Assembly: GCF_014155765.1 (NCBI RefSeq)
Contig: NZ_SCKT01000001.1
Span: 620,001 to 684,000, forward strand
Reading direction: 5' to 3'
Origin: Pantoea dispersa
GTDB lineage: Bacteria > Pseudomonadota > Gammaproteobacteria > Enterobacterales > Enterobacteriaceae
Length of the DNA stretch: 64,000 nt
The notes beneath the pieces are model-generated. The model saw only the letters and a list, made by a program, of their open reading frames with translations. It was not told where the DNA came from and ran no database searches. Each line of letters starts with the position of its first letter. The stretch's first letter is position 1. Below, piece by piece: positions 60,501 through 64,000 of the stretch. Made by a program: the position numbers and the translations under genes.

Positions 60501-61148
60501 ATGAAACTTTACATCTACGATCACTGCCCTTTCTGCGTCAAAGCACGCATGATATTTGGCCTGAAAAACCTGCCGGTTGAGCTGATTGTGATGCTCAATG
60601 ACGATGAAGCAACGCCGAAAAAGCTGATTGGCCAGAAAATGGCGCCGATTCTGCAAAAAGCCGATGGCAGTGCGATGCCAGAGAGCATGGATATTGTGCG
60701 CTTTGTCGATAATCAGGATCGCCAGCCGCTGCTGACCGGCAAGCAAAATCCCGCCATCGCCGACTGGCTGCGACGGGTCAATGGCTACATCAACAAGCTG
60801 CTGCTGCCGCGCATCGCCGAGGCCGCGTTTGCTGAATTCGCCACCCCCGAAGCACGTGATTACTTCCGCGAAAAGAAACAGGCCAGCCTCGGTGACTTTG
60901 CCGAACTGCGTAAGCATGCCCCGGGTTTCATCAAAAATATCAGTGATGATCTGCGCCAGCTGGATAAATTGATCGTCAAACCCAACGCGGTGAACGGCGA
61001 GTTGTCTGAGGATGACATTCATCTGTTTCCGCTGCTGCGCTCGCTGACGCTGGTTTCCGGTATCGAATGGCCGAGCCGCGTCGCCGACTACCGCGATAAT
61101 ATGGCGAAACAGACGCAGGTGAATCTGCTGTCGTCGATTGCGGCCTGA
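60501..61148 (+). CDS. grxB: Glutaredoxin 2
   Basis: Grx2 is a GST-like glutaredoxin that reduces disulfides and deglutathionylates proteins in the cytosol. The protein is 215 residues, as in E. coli, starting MKLYIYDHCPFCVKARM with the active-site CPFC at 9-12. A strong AGGAG lies upstream of the ATG at 60501; a longer upstream frame crosses into mdtH and is not used. It ends 112 bases before yceB. Confidence 0.96.
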   Translation: MKLYIYDHCPFCVKARMIFGLKNLPVELIVMLNDDEATPKKLIGQKMAPILQKADGSAMPESMDIVRFVDNQDRQPLLTGKQNPAIADWLRRVNGYINKLLLPRIAEAAFAEFATPEARDYFREKKQASLGDFAELRKHAPGFIKNISDDLRQLDKLIVKPNAVNGELSEDDIHLFPLLRSLTLVSGIEWPSRVADYRDNMAKQTQVNLLSSIAA

Positions 61149-61260
61149 TGGCGCTGTGATGAGAAGCGCGCGGCTGCGTTTCTCATCTCTCTCCTGGTGA
61201 CACCTGGCCCTGAATCAGGCAGGCTTAAGGCTGTTTGGCCGTATCAACCAGGAAGAAGAA

Positions 61261-61827
61261 ATGATGAAGAAGGCGTTTCCCGGGCTGTTTGCCCTGTTTT
61301 TTGCCGTGCTGCTCAGCGGCTGTAACCAATTGACGCAATACACCATCAGCGAGCAGGAAGTGAATCAGGCGCTGCAAAAGCGCAACAACTACGAGAAAGA
61401 CATCGGCGTGTCCGGGCTGGTGAATGCCCATATTGTACTGACCGACCTGAGCAGCCAGATTGGCCGTGAAGAACCCGGCAAAGTGACGCTGTCTGGTAAA
61501 GCCAACATCAACGTCAGCTCGCTGTTTGGTCCGCAGCAGGCCGAAATGCAGCTGAAGATGAAAGCGCAACCGGTGTACAACGCGCAGCAGGGCGCCATCT
61601 ATCTGCAGGACCTCGAAATCGTCGACGCGCAGGTGCAACCTGAGAAGATGGCGTCGATCATGAAAACCCTTACGCCGTATCTGAACGAATCCCTCAAGCG
61701 CTATTTCAATGAAAAACCCGCCTACGTGCTGAGTGCCGACCGCAGCAAGGGCGAGGCGCTGGCGAAGAAACTGGCTAAAGGGCTGGAAGTGAAGCCTGGC
61801 CAGCTGGTGATTCCGTTTACCGATTAA
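61261..61827 (+). CDS. yceB: DUF1439 lipoprotein YceB
   Basis: The 188-residue protein (E. coli 186) has a signal sequence and lipobox LSGC, so it is a lipoprotein, with the mature part beginning CNQLTQYTISEQEVNQALQ. DUF1439 proteins have a lipid-binding-like fold; the role of YceB is not known. Two adjacent ATGs are possible (61261 or 61264). It is flanked by grxB and pyrC. Confidence 0.9.
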   Translation: MMKKAFPGLFALFFAVLLSGCNQLTQYTISEQEVNQALQKRNNYEKDIGVSGLVNAHIVLTDLSSQIGREEPGKVTLSGKANINVSSLFGPQQAEMQLKMKAQPVYNAQQGAIYLQDLEIVDAQVQPEKMASIMKTLTPYLNESLKRYFNEKPAYVLSADRSKGEALAKKLAKGLEVKPGQLVIPFTD

Positions 61828-61953
61828 CGTTGCAAGCGGCCGTTCTCAGTGGCGGCCCTGCATAGCGTGGCAGGATGCCGGCATTATTCCGCCCGCGCCT
61901 GCCGCGCAACCTGCCGCGCCTGTGGTTATTTCTCTCCCGCACTGCAAAATCCC

Positions 61954-62028
61954 GTGCAAACGGTTGCCCGCCCCCTTATGATTAGTCCCCGGCCTAAACG
62001 AGCCATTTCGTTTTCACCTCAGCCGGAG
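61954..62028 (+). promoter_or_regulatory. pyrC control region: PurR operator, promoter and leader hairpin
   Basis: GTGCAAACGGTTGCCC (61954-61969) matches a PurR site. TATGAT (61977-61982) is a -10 hexamer, and the start would fall in CCCCGG (61987-61992). CCCCGGC (61987-61993) can pair with GCCGGAG (62022-62028), which contains the ribosome binding site of pyrC. This is the layout of the E. coli/Salmonella pyrC switch, where transcripts starting on C fold and block translation and those starting further downstream, on G, do not. Confidence 0.7.
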
Positions 62029-62037
62029 CCTTTTTGA

Positions 62038-63084
62038 ATGACAGCCCAACCCCAGCAAATCACGATTCGCCGCCCTGACGACTGGCACATCCACCTGCGC
62101 GATGGCGCGATGCTCAATGCAGTGCTGCCCTATACCAGCGCGGTGAATGGTCGTGCGATTGTCATGCCAAATCTGGTTCCGCCGGTCACCAGCGTTGCGG
62201 CTGCCGAAGCGTATCGCGCACGCATCATGGCGGCGCTGCCTGCTGGGCATCACTTCACGCCGCTGATGACCTGTTACCTCACCGATTCGCTTGATGCGGA
62301 CGAAATTGAACGCGGCTTCCGCAGCGGTATTTTTACGGCGGCAAAACTCTATCCGGCACACGCCACCACCAACTCCAGCCATGGCGTCACCAACATTGCC
62401 TCAATTGCCAGCGTGCTGGAGCGCATGCAGGAAATCGGCATGCCGATGCTGGTGCACGGCGAAGTCACCGATGCGTACATTGATATCTTTGATCGTGAAG
62501 CGCGCTTCATCGAAACCGTGCTGCAGCCGCTGCGCCAGCAGTTCCCGGGCCTGAAAGTGGTGATGGAACACATCACCACGAAGGAAGCTGCGGAGTATGT
62601 TGCCGCCGGCAATGAACTGCTTGGCGCCACCATTACGCCACAGCATCTGATGTTCAACCGCAACCACATGCTGGTGGGCGGCGTGCGCCCGCATCTCTAC
62701 TGTCTGCCCATTCTGAAGCGCAACATTCATCAGGAAGCGCTGCGTAACCTGGTGGCAAGCGGCAACCGTCGTGTCTTCCTGGGCACCGACACGGCACCGC
62801 ACCTGCGCCATCTGAAAGAAGCCAGCTGCGGCTGTGCCGGCGTATTTAATGCGCCGACGTCGCTGCCCGCTTATCTGACCGTGTTTGAAGAGCTTGGCGC
62901 ACTGGAGCATTTTGAAGCCTTCTGCTCTGAGAACGGCCCCAGGTTCTACGGCCTGCCGCTCAACGACGGTACCCTGACGCTGGTGCGTGAGCCGTGGACG
63001 GTGCAGGAGAGCATCACGGTCGCTGACGATACGCTGGTTCCGTTCCTCGCCGGTGAAACCCTTAACTGGCGCATCAAAGAATAA
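62038..63084 (+). CDS. pyrC: Dihydroorotase
   Basis: PyrC closes carbamoyl-aspartate to dihydroorotate in pyrimidine synthesis. The protein is 348 residues (E. coli 348). Zinc-binding His17 and His19 are in [10 protein letters not shown]; the carboxylated bridging lysine is Lys103 in [16 protein letters not shown]; further ligands are in VLVHGEVTD-like MLVHGEVTD and FLGTDTAPH. It has a PurR site and a regulatory hairpin upstream. dinI follows after 68 bases. Confidence 0.97.
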   Translation: MTAQPQQITIRRPDDWHIHLRDGAMLNAVLPYTSAVNGRAIVMPNLVPPVTSVAAAEAYRARIMAALPAGHHFTPLMTCYLTDSLDADEIERGFRSGIFTAAKLYPAHATTNSSHGVTNIASIASVLERMQEIGMPMLVHGEVTDAYIDIFDREARFIETVLQPLRQQFPGLKVVMEHITTKEAAEYVAAGNELLGATITPQHLMFNRNHMLVGGVRPHLYCLPILKRNIHQEALRNLVASGNRRVFLGTDTAPHLRHLKEASCGCAGVFNAPTSLPAYLTVFEELGALEHFEAFCSENGPRFYGLPLNDGTLTLVREPWTVQESITVADDTLVPFLAGETLNWRIKE

Positions 63085-63113
63085 TCATCTGCCGCTTGCC
63101 TTCGGGAATTTTA

Positions 63114-63133
63114 TACTGTACAAATAACCAGTA
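63114..63133 (+). promoter_or_regulatory. LexA box of dinI
   Basis: TACTGTACAAATAACCAGTA has CTG at position 3-5 and CAG at 16-18 with 10 bases between, the core LexA pattern CTG-N10-CAG. It lies 20 bases before the dinI start, so dinI is predicted to be SOS-controlled, as in E. coli. Confidence 0.88.
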
Positions 63134-63152
63134 TATTATCCCGGAGGCGTTT

Positions 63153-63398
63153 ATGCGTGTTGAAATTACCGTAGCAAAGACTCAGCCCCTTCCCGCCGGT
63201 GCACTGGATGCACTGAGCGCTGAACTCACTCGCCGTATCTCCCGCGATTTTCCCGACGACAATCATCACGTCAAAGTGCGCTATGCCGGTGGTAACCAGC
63301 TCAGCGTGTTTGGCGGCTGTAAAGAATCACGCGACCGCATCAGCGATATTTTGCAGGAAACCTGGGAAAGCGCTGACGACTGGTTTATTACCGATTAA
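63153..63398 (+). CDS. dinI: DNA damage-inducible protein DinI
   Basis: DinI binds RecA and stabilises or restrains its filament, tuning the SOS response. The protein is 81 residues, the E. coli length, from the ATG at 63153 (MRVEITVAKTQPLPAGALDA), with GGAGG eight bases upstream. The C-terminal acidic helix (ESADDWFITD) is typical of the family and mimics DNA to contact RecA. A LexA box lies upstream and a terminator follows. Confidence 0.96.
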   Translation: MRVEITVAKTQPLPAGALDALSAELTRRISRDFPDDNHHVKVRYAGGNQLSVFGGCKESRDRISDILQETWESADDWFITD

Positions 63399-63417
63399 CC
63401 GCCACTGTGCCGTTTTT

Positions 63418-63442
63418 GCCGGGCCCGCCGCCCGGCTTTTTT
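63418..63442 (+). terminator. Terminator of dinI
   Basis: GCCGGGC (63418-63424), CCGCC, GCCCGGC (63430-63436) form a perfect 7-bp stem followed by six T (63437-63442). It lies 19 bases after the dinI stop. Confidence 0.9.
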
Positions 63443-63542
63443 GTTTTTATTTCCCGCTCGCCAGAAAAACCCGCGCCAGCTAGACTCTGATTAAACGATG
63501 TCCTATTCTTGCCTCGTCGTGCTTACAGGAGGTGTGTTGCAC

Positions 63543-63812
63543 ATGACTACTGAAAAACCAGAAGAGGCAATGACGTTTGGGGAATTACTGGCCTTCATTG
63601 CTGAACAGCAACGCCGTTTGACCGTGCTGGAAAATGCCTTTGCTACGCTGACCTTCTGTCTGGACGATCGCGCCAGCCAGCTGCTGGCTCACAATCTGAC
63701 GCTCGAAGCGCAAAACCAGAATCATGACGCTCAGTTACAGCAGCATTTTGCCCGGCTGGCGGACGAGATCCACCGGCGCAAAGGGCAGTTGCCTGCCGAG
63801 TCGCAGGGATAA
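63543..63812 (+). CDS. Small helical protein of unknown function
   Basis: This 89-residue frame (MTTEKPEEAMTFGELLAFIA, ending RKGQLPAESQG) is preceded by a strong AGGAGGTG ribosome binding site. A TTG at 63537 and an ATG at 63498 are other possible starts. The protein is almost wholly alpha-helical, with heptad-like spacing of Leu and Ala (ELLAFIAEQQRRLTVLENAF, then LLAHNLTLEAQNQ), so a coiled coil is likely. The layout (short helical protein with a leucine-rich N-terminal half) is vaguely like the anti-adaptor IraP, but the residues do not match well enough to name it. It is where E. coli has yceO and bssS. Function unknown. Confidence 0.65.
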   Translation: MTTEKPEEAMTFGELLAFIAEQQRRLTVLENAFATLTFCLDDRASQLLAHNLTLEAQNQNHDAQLQQHFARLADEIHRRKGQLPAESQG

Positions 63813-63843
63813 TTTCAGATTTTTACCCTGGCGTTCAGCCCGT

Positions 63844-63871
63844 TAAAGTTTTAATGCTGGGATGCCGATAA
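63844..63871 (+). promoter_or_regulatory. Sigma-28-like promoter at the right edge
   Basis: TAAAGTTT (63844-63851) and GCCGATAA (63864-63871) are perfect copies of both FliA consensus elements, but the spacer is 12 bases rather than 11. It points right, out of the window. Bases 63872-64000 are AT-rich with no start codon after a good ribosome binding site, so any gene it drives begins beyond 64000. Confidence 0.6.
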
Positions 63872-64000
63872 TCGGTATGACGACACGTTGCGCTGCGACA
63901 ATAAATACCCAGCTGCGTAAGGCGTTTATTTATTCGTTGAAAACCGGCTTTTGGCTGCTTTTATTTTGCTGTGTTTTTAGTCACCACACTTTTTAACTAC

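Overview
This window is a stretch of enterobacterial core chromosome. Gene content, gene order and protein lengths closely follow Escherichia coli from hflD-purB through phoPQ, potABCD, lolCDE, mfd, ndh, ptsG, the fab cluster, rne, the flg cluster, murJ, pyrC and dinI. The high G+C content, REP-like repeats and the absence of several E. coli genes (nagK, ldtC-bhsA-comR, fhuE) point to Erwiniaceae (Pantoea, Erwinia or Mixta type). That assignment is an inference from gene order and protein similarity, not a database result.

Layout. 1-5050: end of hflD, purB, phoP-phoQ and roxA, all on +. 5051-9533: a paired inverted repeat, pepT (-), then the spermidine/putrescine importer potABC (+). 9544-15114: potD (+), a second paired repeat, cobB (-) and the lipoprotein exporter lolC-lolD-lolE (-). 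15115-19622: a small Tudor/SH3-like gene, mfd (+) and ycfJ (-). 19889-27100: ndh, ycfP, nagZ, thiK, lpoB, ycfL, hinT and ptsG, all on -, with a strongly palindromic element between ptsG and hinT. 27272-37783: tatD family gene ycfH, holB, tmk, mltG, pabC, then fabF, acpP, fabG, fabD, fabH, plsX, rpmF and yceD (-), a compact DNA-replication, cell-envelope and fatty-acid block. 37924-43327: maf-type pyrophosphatase, rluC (-), and rne with its long regulatory leader. 43433-55119: complete flgBCDEFGHIJKL (-) facing flgAMN (+). 55129-63442: murJ, mviM, yceH and rimJ (-), then mdtH, grxB, yceB, pyrC and dinI (+). 63543-64000: a small unknown helical protein and a flagellar-type promoter that points out of the window.

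Regulation is unusually readable here. I see a PhoP box before phoP, a PurR operator inside purB and another before pyrC, a pyrC leader hairpin that covers the ribosome binding site, a perfect FNR box before ndh, a probable Mlc operator and an SgrS-type target before ptsG, an FlhDC-like palindrome between flgA and flgB, sigma-28 promoters before flgM and flgK, and a LexA box before dinI.

I did not find a clearly new multigene system. There is no CRISPR array, prophage, insertion sequence, tRNA or rRNA. The best leads are the two small uncharacterised genes (15115-15324 and 63543-63812), the 110-bp nested palindrome after ptsG, the PhoQ sensor with a weakened acidic patch, and the near-perfect sigma-28 promoter at the right edge with an atypical 12-nt spacer.
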